Assembly (NCBI GenBank): GCA_037176905.1
Contig: JBBBWG010031853.1
Location: 7,579 to 30,470, forward strand
DNA: 22,892 nucleotides
From: Azolla pinnata
Lineage: Eukaryota; Streptophyta; Polypodiopsida; Salviniales; Salviniaceae
Direction of reading: 5' to 3'
Below, piece by piece: positions 11,873 through 22,649 of this stretch. The notes under the pieces were generated by a model that saw only the letters and a program-made list of their open reading frames with translations, searched no databases and was not told the origin of the DNA. The first letter of the stretch is position 1. Every line of letters starts with the position of its first letter. The translations under genes were made by a program, and so were the position numbers.

Positions 11873-14800
11873 TCACACTCTCTTTGTATGCCTGCCCACT
11901 GCCAATGCTAATTCTGTGTCAATGTTTAGTGATATGTCAAGAGCTTTCACAGAATGTGTCAATGCTCCACTGAAAGAAAAAGAAAAAACAGGAAATCATA
12001 AGCTTACTGAAACACAAATATATACCCCCAATTCAAAAGACAAGGAACACATATTACCTCGAGATGAAGGTCACACCCGTTGCTCCAATTTTTCCAACTG
12101 TCTCTAAAGTTACATTGCCAGAAGCCTGGATACGTTACAGCAAAGTGTTAAATAATACACAGTTTGATGAACAAATTGTCTTTTGACTACAGTAAGGGAG
12201 TGTTGTACTTCCAATTTTGACGAATGAAGGAATTTGGCACATTGAGGCATATATTCCCATATTTACACATAGGCCGGCATTTACGACTGCATGAGGCAAT
12301 GGAATATAAGGCATAGACAATGCATAGGAGGAGTACATTAGAGATCTATTGACACTGAGAGAAGTTCCTATCGGTATCCTCATCGACTTCAAAGAATTTA
12401 CAGATTAGGGTTTAGGAACCACTGTTACCAAGAGCCTAACAATATGAGAGGGGATTCAACCATGATAAAAAAAGCTTATCTTATGCTGCTTATTTCTTTG
12501 AATTCTTCTCTTTCACAAAGCCAATACTTGGTTCCGAATATGGCATTCTTTCTGGTTAGGGTTCAGGGTTCAGGGCTTGGCTTCTAGGGTTTGGGGTCTG
12601 AGGTATATTCTTAGTCTCCTGACCCAACTTCCTACCCAGCCATTCACAAGTAGACAGCGTTTACTTTTTGTGAATCAAAATTTCTGCAACCAAGACATAC
12701 GATGCCCTGAGAAAGGTTACAGTGAGCACGATACCTCTGTTTCTACTTGACCATCAACAAGCTCAACTGCTTGCTTCAGCATTGATACATCAACATCACC
12801 ATCAGCAAGGGGCACTACCATGTTATCCAGCATAATACGGGTTACATGGCCTATTCCTTTTCCTCTATGAGCCAAAACTTCTTTTACTTCATCCAAGGTC
12901 CGTGTCTCGATCTGCTTTTAGACGTTTCATCACACTGAGTATCCCAGAAAAATAGCAGAAGAGCAAAGCAATTACAAAATAATGCGTGAGTTATTTACAA
13001 ACCTCCACACCAACATCCAGGTTATTATCTGATAAATACTTTGCAACAGCATCAAGGGCGTTTGCCACACCCCCAGCAACTGCAATGTGGTTGTCTTTAA
13101 TCAGAACCATGTCAAAAAGACCAAGACGATGATTTTCACCACCACCAATCAAAACCTGAGTACCAAAAACACAAACTACATTGATATCTGAATGCAAACC
13201 CTATTAATAGGTACTTGGAAGTGAGGTGTAGAGAGAAGTACTCACTGCCCATTTATCAATCAAACGGAGGCCTGGAACTGTCTTCCGCGTTTCGAGAATC
13301 CGAGCTGGCTTTGCGGCTTCAGCCATTGCCTATTAGAGAAACGGAAAAATAGAAAATTAACCATTGCCTATTATATAAAACTTAATCACTAGAATATCCC
13401 ACACGATAAATTCAAATACCAGCACAATCACAATGCCAAATTGCACTGAATTTAATTGCTTGCTAGTCCTAAGAATCCTTAGTTTATATATACTCTACAA
13501 GTTTTGCAAGATCAAAGTGAAAACAATCATAGCTACACAAAACAGAGTTTTCAAGCATATATTTGGAATTGTACAAGTGATTGCCCAAGACATGTGCAAA
13601 TAGGAATCCTTGAAGAGAGTTCATCAATGACACTTCATGCTGCTATGCTCTGGAGACTACAGCTTTCAGTTTAGAGTATAAGTACATGGCACACTCATTC
13701 AAACATATAGCTTGAAGTATCACTATCTGGAAAAGAGTAATCAGGAGTAAGAACATAGGTATAATAATAGATGTGTATAAACAGAGCTGGATATAAAAAT
13801 GACTAGCATAAATTTGCTCGAAATGGTAAACTTTCAGTCTGTCTTTTACACCTATCCTTGGCTGATTGTATTTTTTCACAGTAATCATGGTTAGTTGAGT
13901 TCATCATGACCAATTAAAATATTTTACTTTAACTTTTCTTTTCTTGTCTTCCTTTACAGAAACAAATATGAAGTTGGTCGTATACCTTAGTTAGTGTTGC
14001 AATCCCACTCATTCGTTGCATGAAGTTCAAAACAACTCTCTCTGCCAGTAAAATGCTCCTTGCATTGCCTATGATCAATGATTTTGAGAACGAACCAAAT
14101 GAAAAAAGGCCACTTGCATATGTGGAATCCAAGGAACTTTCATACAGCTATAACTATATGGTAACAAAGAGAGCCAACATACCAGAAACTGTTCCAAACT
14201 GCATTCCCTTTGACAGTCTATCACCATCTTGGATAGCCCATTTGACCTGCAATCACATCATCGAATCAGAACTTGCCCAGCAATGAATCAGAAAAACAGC
14301 ATGAATCAAGATATTATCATCATATTGTAAAATACTAAGCACACAATACGCATAAGATATAAACTGAATATTTTAAAACTATTCTACGTTTCTTTCTTAA
14401 ATATTTAGGATACATATTGTATTCTGCAGTTAAAATAGATACATAGAATACGTTGAATAGATTAAACATGTAGATACTTCTCAAATTATATGCTCTTAAC
14501 GAGTTAATTTACTAACTTTGGTTAATTTATTAATATGTAGAACATTCTGAGTATCAAAAAAGTATTTTATACATAAAATATGCATTTTTTAACAACTATG
14601 ATTACAATGCTAAATGTCTTGGAATAAAGATCAAAAGTAACAAAAAATGACTCTAATCCCTGGTTGGTGCACATAGTGAGAATTTGTCGTTTCACAGGAA
14701 CATAAACAGCCTGAACGTGATACATTACTGTTAAAGAAGGATCAACTTCCTGGAAGACTAGGCTCGCCATAGCTATACCGGCTATAATACCAGTGTCCTT

Positions 14801-15491
14801 TGCTAAGAATTGAGCTTCCGCTTGTACTTCAGGTGGGATTGTTGCCAGACATGTGATATCCCCTGCAGGTATCATTGTTTGTTGGATAGTACCAATGTAA
14901 ATCCTAAACATATCTTCTGTGTTTCTCTTTTATCTAATACTAATGCAAATTCAATGACAATGTCGTACTTCCATGGCACAGAATACTTCCATGTAAATAT
15001 ATATATATATATCTACAGATTGTGGCATACACAAATGCATAAGTATATACATCTACGTTTATATTACATAGAATCATTTGCACACACATTCGTATGTACA
15101 TACATAAATGTAACTATAGTTATATAGATATGTGCAAGTATTATGCATACCTATTTCTCCAGTGTCTTCCCGGAGGGATTCCTTGACAATAGCCTTAAGG
15201 TCGTAAGTGGGATGAACTGGCGGTGGGATAGGAAAACTCAGTTTTTCAGCTATGGCCACTGCTCTGGCGATTCTTATAGCAGGAACTCTAAAGAAAAAAA
15301 GCACAAAATCAACAAATAACTATTGCAATCACAACCAGCTGGTTCATTTTGCATTGCATAGGTATAAAGGGGAGGGCAAGCAAAGTTTGGTGATGCTGGG
15401 CGAGTTCCTTTGTTTACCTCTGAGAATGGCATGTGGGTGGAGCAAAGCCAGTGAAGCTGGTGAGAGGGGAGAAAGCTTGCAGACGGAGCAT
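11873..15491 (-). CDS. QPT: Plastid quinolinate phosphoribosyltransferase
   Basis: This enzyme (NadC family, EC 2.4.2.19) joins quinolinate with PRPP, releasing CO2 and pyrophosphate, to give nicotinate mononucleotide, the entry to de novo NAD synthesis. Exons in transcript order: 15491-15418, 15287-15151, 14862-14729, 14246-14183, 14068-13986, 13329-13246, 13155-13003, 12911-12735, 12125-12058, 11969-11873. All introns are GT-AG, and the product has 356 residues, typical for plants. Conserved blocks are HPTYDL and REDTG (near 56-68), the [12 protein letters not shown] region (about 91-102), [20 protein letters not shown] (145-164), [10 protein letters not shown] (177-186), GGGENHR (196-202), LIKDNH (210-215), ETRT (245-248), MLDN (270-273) and SSGALTHS (324-331). 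The Arg, Lys, His, Glu and Asp residues expected to bind substrate are all present. The start is the first ATG after an in-frame stop. Confidence 0.95.
12401..12600. repeat. Degenerate telomere-like repeats in QPT intron 8
   Basis: The 609-bp intron 8 carries GATTAGGGTTTAGG at 12403-12416. At about 12555-12595 it carries a run of TTAGGG, TTCAGGG, TTCAGGG and CTAGGGTTTGGGG units. These are diverged copies of the plant telomeric unit TTTAGGG. Their short length suggests a local interstitial telomeric patch rather than a chromosome end. Confidence 0.6.
14997..15012. repeat. (AT)n microsatellite in QPT intron 2
   Basis: This is a perfect AT dinucleotide run within the 288-bp intron between QPT exons 2 and 3. 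Confidence 0.9.
15418..15491 (-). other. QPT: QPT exon 1, likely plastid transit peptide
   Basis: Residues 1-24, beginning [16 protein letters not shown], contain no acidic residue and are rich in Ser, Thr and hydrophobic residues; a run with Arg and Ala follows in exon 2 ([14 protein letters not shown]). This is the composition of a chloroplast transit peptide and fits the known plastid location of plant QPT. Homology to the catalytic domain begins near residue 50. The cleavage site cannot be fixed by eye. Confidence 0.75.
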
Positions 15492-15566
15492 AATAGCTTG
15501 CTCTGTTTCTTCTGCTTCTGCTGGTGGGTCTTGATCCTCTGTTTCTTCTTCTTGAGATAGCCCACC

Positions 15567-15572
15567 TTACAT
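15567..15572 (-). promoter_or_regulatory. AUG-stop element upstream of QPT
   Basis: On the QPT strand, ATG is followed at once by TAA (ATGTAA), 75 nt before the QPT start codon and in frame with it. If the leader includes this site it is a minimal upstream open reading frame. Such AUG-stop elements are known to stall ribosomes in a boron-dependent way in Arabidopsis NIP5;1. No transcript evidence is available, and the same bases also resemble a splice donor (GTAAGG). Confidence 0.35.
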
Positions 15573-15588
15573 GAACACAAATACAAGA

Positions 15589-15780
15589 TTACTTGAAAGC
15601 ATTAGCACAAGCTAATCCTAATCCCAACAAACTGTTCATGTGAACTAACACAATTAACTCTCCTAATCCCTCTTCTGATCCTTTTTCTACTATTCCTCCT
15701 TTCTCAGCTTCACGGCGCTCAACTCTGTGTAGCATCCCGATCGTTGACGTGAAACTGATTTGCTTCAATTGAAGTTTCAT
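15589..15780 (-). other. 63-codon open frame upstream of QPT
   Basis: This frame begins with ATG, starting MKLQLKQISFTSTIGM, and ends with TAA 97 bp before the QPT start. It matches no family I know. It could be an upstream reading frame in a long QPT leader, or chance. No splice donor joins it in frame to QPT exon 1. Confidence 0.25.
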
Positions 15781-17839
15781 CTAGCTACCATTCTAATGAT
15801 TTTGTGCACTTGCAATGACAACTGCATCGTACCTCTCAGTAGAGATTTGTCATAACTCAATATCCATAATGTTCAGCTTCTACATCAGCAGTAATACACA
15901 AAGAGACTCAAAACTATGATTACAAACGCTGATGTTATTTGATAAGCATGTATGTGCCCACTTTTATGTGTATCGGGATTTGCATTTTGATTTCATTGGT
16001 GTTTAATCATAGCATGCATTGCTAAACCCCTTTCCCCTACCTTGATATTTTTCTGGGCTTACTGAGAAGGTCAAAGTTCAAGTTGGCAATGCAATTTATG
16101 AGGTCAATCAACTAAGTGCTAACTCCTCTTCCTTGGCAGATGTTAGATGCTTGTACTTTAGATTATACAGATTGCACAGAGGAATCCAACATATTGCCAT
16201 TGAATTTGAAGGAGAGCTTAGCTCCAAGTTGTCAAGGTTACATGGATTCCCCACTCCTTTTTTAGTACATAAAGTGGTGACTCGGTACATAAGTGAGTCA
16301 AGGAATCATATGCAATTCCTTCCCTTGTTAGGGTATGTTCTAGAAGATAGAGGCTTATAACCACAAATTCTTGAAGAAACGATTGCTAACAACGTTCAAA
16401 AGATTAATAAGTCATCGATTGATTTGTTAATATTTACACTTACAAGTTCATGCATGACATACAACTGGTCCATATAAATGAAAAAAAAGAAGTGTGATTT
16501 GTAAATAACACTAATGTAGAGGAACAAGTTGAAAGCTCTTTCGGAAGGGTCGGATGATTTTGTTTTCTTATATAATGAAACATATATTGACTATGTTTAA
16601 GTTCGTAGTATGTCTAAATAAAATACATTTGACAAAATGTATGATACATTTAGCAATTGCGCATGTTGCACATGTGAAAATGCACAAATTGGCTAACATT
16701 TGTAAATGTTAAATTAAAATTATGATATTAACGGATGACAAATTTGCATTGTTAAAGTAACAATGCATTATTCTTTACAACACATCTTATAAAAAAGCAT
16801 CTATTAATTATTCTTTTTTGGGGTAATGAAGAAAAGGAATGTTTTATAACTTCCCCAAGCAAAAATTAGAAGAGTAAGAAATAGAGTGCTTATCCTATTG
16901 CATGTTCAAGACATTTGATAAAGTTGAGAATAAGTGTTTAAAGCTTTAGGGATTGGTCAAGGAAATCTTTGCTTAGGTACAACATAATGAGTCGCATATT
17001 GATGGATCCATGTGCACAATGAAGAAATTGATCTTAAAAATGAAATGTAACAAATTGAATGTTGTTAGCTTCCAAATGGTAAACGATAAATTTAAGAACG
17101 CATTATAAAGGTCACAACCTTTGAGAAAAGTGAACGTCATAAACCATCAAAGGATCTAATCACACCAAGCTCAACATTTGTCGTCCACAAAAGTCCAAAT
17201 GCAACTGAATGCAAGACAATTTTGATGCTGATACTCAACAATTTTCTTGCGCTTAGACATTTTTTTATGATTTGAACAATAATTGAATGGAACATTGTAC
17301 AGTATAATATTCCAACAATACGAATTACTTGTTTGCTTAAATATGTTTAATGTTAGCATCTAAAATCATTATACAATTTCGAGTGAGACTTTGATTTTAC
17401 TTATATTTGTTTTATTGTAATTTGAAGTAACCCCAAAGTAATATGTTTTAATGCAAAACTATTATCATGCACTCATTTTGAATAATTTGAATATGGTATC
17501 CAACAATTCTTAAATATGTTGAATCATGTGTTAATTTACATGCATTTATCCTACATATTTCTTACTTGTATCGGTACAATTGAAGTTGTATTACAAATGC
17601 TGATAAAATCAGACATGACATATGCACAAGGGAGGAAACACATAAATACAAACACACCCATGTGTAGAAAAACGTTGTGCCTCGCATGGGATATAAGTGG
17701 TGATAACATTGGACACTATACGCATATGTATCAATTTGTAAGAAGAGAGATTACATCTGCATTTCCTGAAGGGTGAGCGGTCGAAATGGGAACTGATCCC
17801 GGTACCGCAATTTAGACAGAGCCCTAAATTTTCTGCACC
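15781..17839. other. AT-rich space between IFT52 3' end and QPT
   Basis: This should hold the IFT52 3' untranslated region near 17.8 kb, the QPT promoter near 15.8 kb, and AT-rich DNA between. Open frames are short (the longest is 86 codons at 17516-17776, with a non-ATG start) and unrecognised. A cluster of inverted repeats lies at 16623-16767. I see no RNA gene and no intact transposon. Confidence 0.6.
16623..16767. repeat. Cluster of three perfect short inverted repeats
   Basis: Three hairpin-capable repeats sit within 145 bp. The first, 16623-16642, has 8-bp arms ATACATTT/AAATGTAT around GACA. The second, 16694-16711, has 8-bp arms TAACATTT/AAATGTTA around GT. The third, 16745-16767, has 10-bp arms TGCATTGTTA/TAACAATGCA around AAG. 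Arms of the first two share CATTT, and palindromes such as CACATGTG lie between them. The function is unknown. Confidence 0.75.
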
Positions 17840-20800
17840 TCATTCGTGAAAGGTTGAAGTTAAAGCCAATGCATTCTCCAATTTCGACTTCTTCATATTG
17901 ATGATTTCATGGACTATGTATGATAATACTCCCTTCGCCTTTCCTTCTTGGTTACTGCAATGTGTGGTTATATCCTGGCCAGCACATAAACTAATCAGCA
18001 ATGTTTTTACTGTTGAATCAATAGCAAATTGATGATGACACGGTTATGTCACTGCCATCTTTGCTATGCAAGTCAGCTTTAATCAAAGCATACCTGAACA
18101 TTAATTCCAAGAATAGAGGCGCTCTCGAGAATGTAGAAAGGAATGTCCTCAGGATCTGCACTCTTACACTGTCATGAAATGATACAAAGTTTTATGGTAA
18201 ACATCTCCATTCTAACTAAACTTGATGACAGAAGAAAAACATGCATAGCTCATTATGTGAACAAAAGCAAGTACTGATACAAGAAAACAGAGACAACAAA
18301 ACACGGGAAAATTACCCTGTTCGTAAGCCTTGCAAGATGTACAAATGGAGAAGCAAAACAGTCGTCAAGGTCGAAAAGATCAAGAGCTGGAGCAGGGGGT
18401 TCCCTTAAAGAAGGTGGAAAGACTGCTGGTTGGAGCGGTGGTAATGGTGTCTCAAACTGCAAATAATTGGGTAAGTAGGCTTCAGAGAAAACACAAATGG
18501 GTAAAGAAAAAGCAAATGCCAACAAATAGCTTACTGCAGTTATGTACTTGCCTCTGGAGCTATTAGGGTTAGTGGGCCGGGTTTTACGCCGAGTTGCTTG
18601 TAAAGTTTTACCACCTCAGGAATCAAGTTTGTATGATATGAGAATAGCCTGTCGTCAGGAAGCCTGGTAAAGTCGCGAGGCAGCTCATCAGCTTCCTGCA
18701 TCAACACAAGGTTTCTAATTTTTTTCAACAAATTCATTTTGAAAGATATGGATCAAAGAATTTGCTTTTTTATAGCTCCATATATTTTTCCACATCCTGA
18801 CTTTCAGCCTTTAACAAAATAGTTGTAGAGTGGAAATGGTCTGATTCACCTGAAGGCAGCATCTGAAGCGGTTTGCTAATGCTGCAACATCAGAGACATA
18901 ATCCAATTCAGGAGACTCTAGCTCTTCCATGTTCACCTTTTCTATCTGACAAGAAAAACTAGATTTTTGTTTTCACACAAAATCTTGACAGGAGATTTAG
19001 GCATTCCATGGCTATCATAGGACATCATAATTAGGAAAACCAAGTGGAACCTTTATGAATATCCTTCCTAGAAGCCACAATACAAGGAAGTCAAATAGCT
19101 TAGCATTGTTCTCCTTGTCAATCCATGCATCCTCGAACATTCCAACACTTCCACATACACAGACTTTACCCGCACATTTTTCTCCTTGCCATATTGCTCC
19201 TGTTTATTTAGGTGAAAAAGAACCGACTCGATGTTGGGAAAGTATCAGCTTGCATCACATTGAATGTAATGAATTTCATTATTTATTGAAAAAGGGGTGT
19301 TTTTTACATTGAGTTGTCAAACAGTTTCCACATATTTAACAGACCTTTAAATTGATATCTGTAACTTTCCTTTTAAAGGGCTGATAAGACCACAGTGGAA
19401 TGGTGGAGATGGGAGGGAAACAAGTATTGATTTGCTTCTATGGTTGCTTCAGAGAAGTGCCATGCTCTGTTAGAGAGGCTGCATGACTTAAGTAACAATT
19501 TAAACTAATAGATTCTGTACTCTACCTAGAAATGATGATCAAGGTAATTTATGTAGTGGATCTGCAGAGCTTGGCTGAAGATCCTCTATCATAAATAATG
19601 AGAAGTGAAAGAACTAAATGCATGTCAGCAGTAGAAAAAGAGGAAAAGGATGTTAGCAGCTTCATACCAACGGGTTGACGAACAGGATGTGCTATCAAGC
19701 CTGATGATAAAATTGCAACAGCAGGTTTCTTCAACATCAATGTGGCTCCACTAGGATATACAATCTCAAAAGTTTCATCACAAAATGTCGGATTGTCTGG
19801 TCCAGCTTGTTTCCTATCAAAATTGCCAACAACCCAGCATTGTATCCAGTCAATCAGACATCAAACAGGGGAAGTTCTTGATATGCAGCACCAAAGTATA
19901 TAAGATCAATGAAACTAGGTGTTACAGACCTAAAGGTCTTGCATAAGCTGATATTCATTCTGTAATTATTGCACTCTGCTGGTAATCGAATTAAAAGAGT
20001 GCACCATGGTGCCAATGAAATAACCGACTTTCTTTCAGAATAATATATAAAGAAGATATATTGTCGAATACCGACTTTTCAGATGTCCTATGGCAAGTTG
20101 GATCAATAGTCTCACATTCAGACTCATAATACCAGATCATACACAAAGTGAAGGAGTTCATACTTCTGAAAATGAAGTGCGTCTTTAGCACAAAAATCTG
20201 GTGCAGTAATGCCATGCCTGTGAAACTGAAACAAAATATTATCGAATCATAAGGCATCGTTCTTTTAAGAACGCACTGAAAAATCATTTTCGATACATAA
20301 TATTCTCCTACTCTCTGTGGGAAATAGATGACTCCATGAAACAATTTACAACGCCCTCATGCCCCAAACAGTTACCATTTCATGGTTGTCGAAAACCCAT
20401 AAAATATAGGTAGAAGATTTCCCTGCAATTTTGCGCACAGACACTGCTATTGATCCCTTTCTATTCACTAGACACCATTCTCTTAACTGATTCTATCACC
20501 AAGTGTTGCTGAAACAAAACCACATACAAAAAAAGATAACCAGGATTAACAGTTCCATCTAGTACTTGATACTTGCTGAACAGATTCCTAAATTGTCATA
20601 GCCGATGGACACCAATTGGATACATATATCCAATCCCCCAAAAATACAAAAACTTGAAATATTCAAACAATTGCACATTCCTTTCTAATACAGACATATT
20701 CATTTTTGGATAGTCATTGATTTCCTATCTGTTCATATCATCAAATTCTTGATGTCTATTTTCGAGGACAAGGCAATGTCGATGCAAGTTACTGATACCA

Positions 20801-22503
20801 ATAAATCCCATCTAAGATCGGACCACAAGAGCAATGTGAATATATTGAAAACTTTAAAAGTACATTTTAGCTATTCCTATGTTAAAAACTTCCCTTCTCT
20901 ACTTATTTAGATATTAACTTCCAACCACAAGAAACGCTCATTCCAAACTGAGCCACCAGCCATCTCCAAACCAGGGTTCCTTAATGGTTCTCATGCTAAC
21001 TAATATGAGCTCTTGTCCATTTTTCCAGGCAGGCTGAAGGACATCTATACCTCTGTATGATGACTATTTCCCACGTTCAAGCAGTTTGACAAACCACTGA
21101 AATCTAGAAAATCTAAAGCATACAATCTTGGAAGAATGATGTAAATACAAATAACTAACATGAATCAATTCGTCGCTCAGGACACAGTTGGAGAGCAGAA
21201 CTTCTTTGGGATGTAGATATTGCTTCTGTATTGTGCCAATCTGTACAGACGAAAATCAGATCATAAAAACATCAAGTGATATAGGATAGGATCGTTAAAA
21301 CACAATTAGACTAAGTTGAGAGCATTTTCAAGATTGATTTTCCTCAATATCTTTGCACATCTATTTCTTCTAGTCGATTTGTGTGAAGAAGCATACAATT
21401 TCTCTAGTCAAGTGATAAGGGCTTGAACAATTACAACACAATTAGACTTGATTGTGATTCCATAGTCCTGGAGAAGATCGTTTCCATTGGTTCCTTGTTG
21501 AGTATCACCCCCTTCATTGCTTAAGAAGAGCACACTTCCCCCATTGCTAACGAAACTCTTGATTGAACTTAGCTGCGCTATACCAAAAAGTTATGCATAA
21601 AAATTTTCATACAAGTCATGGACATCGAACGAATAAATAGCTTAATACATAATCCAGCAAGGTAATAAAAAGAGAAAAAAACACCTCTGTACATGCAAAT
21701 TTCTTGTGAGGTGACCCAAAAACCAACACATCAACCTTCTCGAGGACAGATAAGGAAAGCTCTTCTTTGTTCCTAAAAAAGTCAAATGCATTATTCCTAA
21801 GTGACTTCTCATTCTTGCAAGCAAAACATTATACTAACTTGCCTTTCCCATTCTTGCAAGCAAAATACTACTCTAACTAATTTTGTTTTCCAATTTACGA
21901 AAACATAGCATGGTACACTATCTATCTTTATTCCTAATTATAACAAACAAAGCACACTATTTTATCTTTTTCCCATTCTTACAAGACAAACGCTCTACAC
22001 TATCTTCTTTCGTAACAGAAAACAAGGCACTGCACTGGCACTTCTTCAGAAAACACTGTACAATCTTCTCTTCCTATCCTTGGAGAAACATATAAAATAG
22101 GAGCCTAGAACACTAGGCCATTCTTAAGTGGTTTCTTCACTCACAGTATGACTTGGTGGGATCCATTGAGTCTTTTGGCCAAGCTCTTGAATCCTTGCAC
22201 TGGGCTGTGTGACTCTGTAAAATCCCGAACAGGGGGAAAGAAAATGAAGAAAGGAGAAGAAGGAAAATAAAAAAAAAGGGACCAGAAGCTGGGTCTTCTT
22301 ATTCCTTCTCTGTTTGTTACAAAATGTAGGGGATGCAAAATACATTGATTGATTGATTGATTGATTGATTGATCGATTTGATTCAATGACTGACTGATTG
22401 AATGAATGAATGGACCTTGTTTGGAGCAGTCGAACATAATCGTGGCAGAAGAAGGGCGGTCTGCTGCTTCTGCTGCTGCTCCATTCTTTTCTTGGCAACC
22501 CAT
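17840..22503 (-). CDS. IFT52: Intraflagellar transport protein IFT52
   Basis: IFT52 is a core subunit of the IFT-B complex, which carries cargo along the axoneme and is needed to build flagella. Exons in transcript order: 22503-22416, 22214-22145, 21772-21685, 21572-21435, 21240-21160, 20225-20164, 19813-19668, 19199-19051, 18945-18850, 18695-18552, 18456-18316, 18168-18094, 17974-17840. They join in frame to give 470 residues (human and Chlamydomonas proteins have roughly 440-455). Diagnostic blocks are GSPHKKF (72-78), QYLHPKE (135-141), VYPSGATL (194-201), KPAVAILSSG (205-214), GKVCVCGSVGMFED (about 235-248), ELPRDFT (310-316), FETPLPPLQPAVFPPSLRE (355-373) and LDLFDLDD (379-386). The N-terminal half is the GIFT domain. 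The middle and C-terminus bind other IFT-B subunits such as IFT88 and IFT46. Intron 10 is GC-AG; the other introns are GT-AG. The start is the only in-frame ATG before the homology. Confidence 0.96.
18457..18551 (-). other. IFT52: GC-AG intron 10 of IFT52
   Basis: The exon 10 boundary reads CCAGAG|GCAAGT and the intron ends TTTGCAG before TTTGAG. Using GC at 18551-18550 preserves the family sequence IAPE|FETPLPP. The nearest GT, at 18547-18546, would shift the frame and create an immediate TGA. The donor otherwise fits the strong AG|GCAAGT consensus known for GC-AG introns. Confidence 0.9.
21810..22010. repeat. Decayed tandem repeats in IFT52 intron 2
   Basis: A segment starting CATTCTTGCAAGCAAAA occurs at 21810 and again at 21849. 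A weaker form, CATTCTTACAAGACAAA, begins at 21974. The first two copies are 39 bp apart and nearly identical over about 30 bp. The intervening DNA shows related but more decayed words (CACTATCT). Confidence 0.6.
22344..22376. repeat. (ATTG)n microsatellite in IFT52 intron 1
   Basis: A run of TTGA/TGAT tetranucleotides ends in GATCGATTTG and is followed by diverged GACTGACTGATTG and GAATGAATGAATGG runs up to the exon 1 donor. It lies in the 201-bp first intron. Confidence 0.9.
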
Positions 22504-22649
22504 TCGTTTGCTGTTCTGCGATATGCTCTGTTTCTCTCGCTTCAGAGATGGGAAAGAATGATCAAACAGCAAGAAAAGCCAAGTGTAAAGAAGAGAAAAG
22601 CAAAAAAAAGGTGGTGGTTAGTTAGCAATTTGGAGCTCATTGGACTCTT
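22504..22649 (-). other. IFT52 proximal promoter and 5' leader
   Basis: These 146 bp lie just before the IFT52 start codon. On the gene's strand they are rich in C, T and TTTTTT tracts. I see no TATA box or other clear promoter motif. Confidence 0.5.

Noticed and set aside
17516-17776. 86-codon plus-strand frame with scattered Cys and His residues, considered as a zinc-finger transposase remnant
   Set aside because: It starts with TTG, the Cys/His spacing does not match a BED or similar finger, and no other transposon parts or terminal repeats are visible.
17840-17963. IFT52 last exon starting after the CAG at 17958-17960 (TAACCAAG)
   Set aside because: Joining there to exon 12 gives an immediate stop or a wrong register. 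The acceptor before GATATAACC at 17974 keeps the conserved frame for 44 more residues.
18024-18097. Plus-strand TGATGA and CTGA words spaced like the C and D boxes of a snoRNA
   Set aside because: No terminal stem is present, the segment overlaps the end of IFT52 exon 12, and it lies antisense to the gene.
18546-18547. GT at 18547-18546 as the donor of IFT52 intron 10 instead of the GC
   Set aside because: It would add four bases, shift the frame and give a TGA right after the junction, destroying the conserved continuation FETPLPP.
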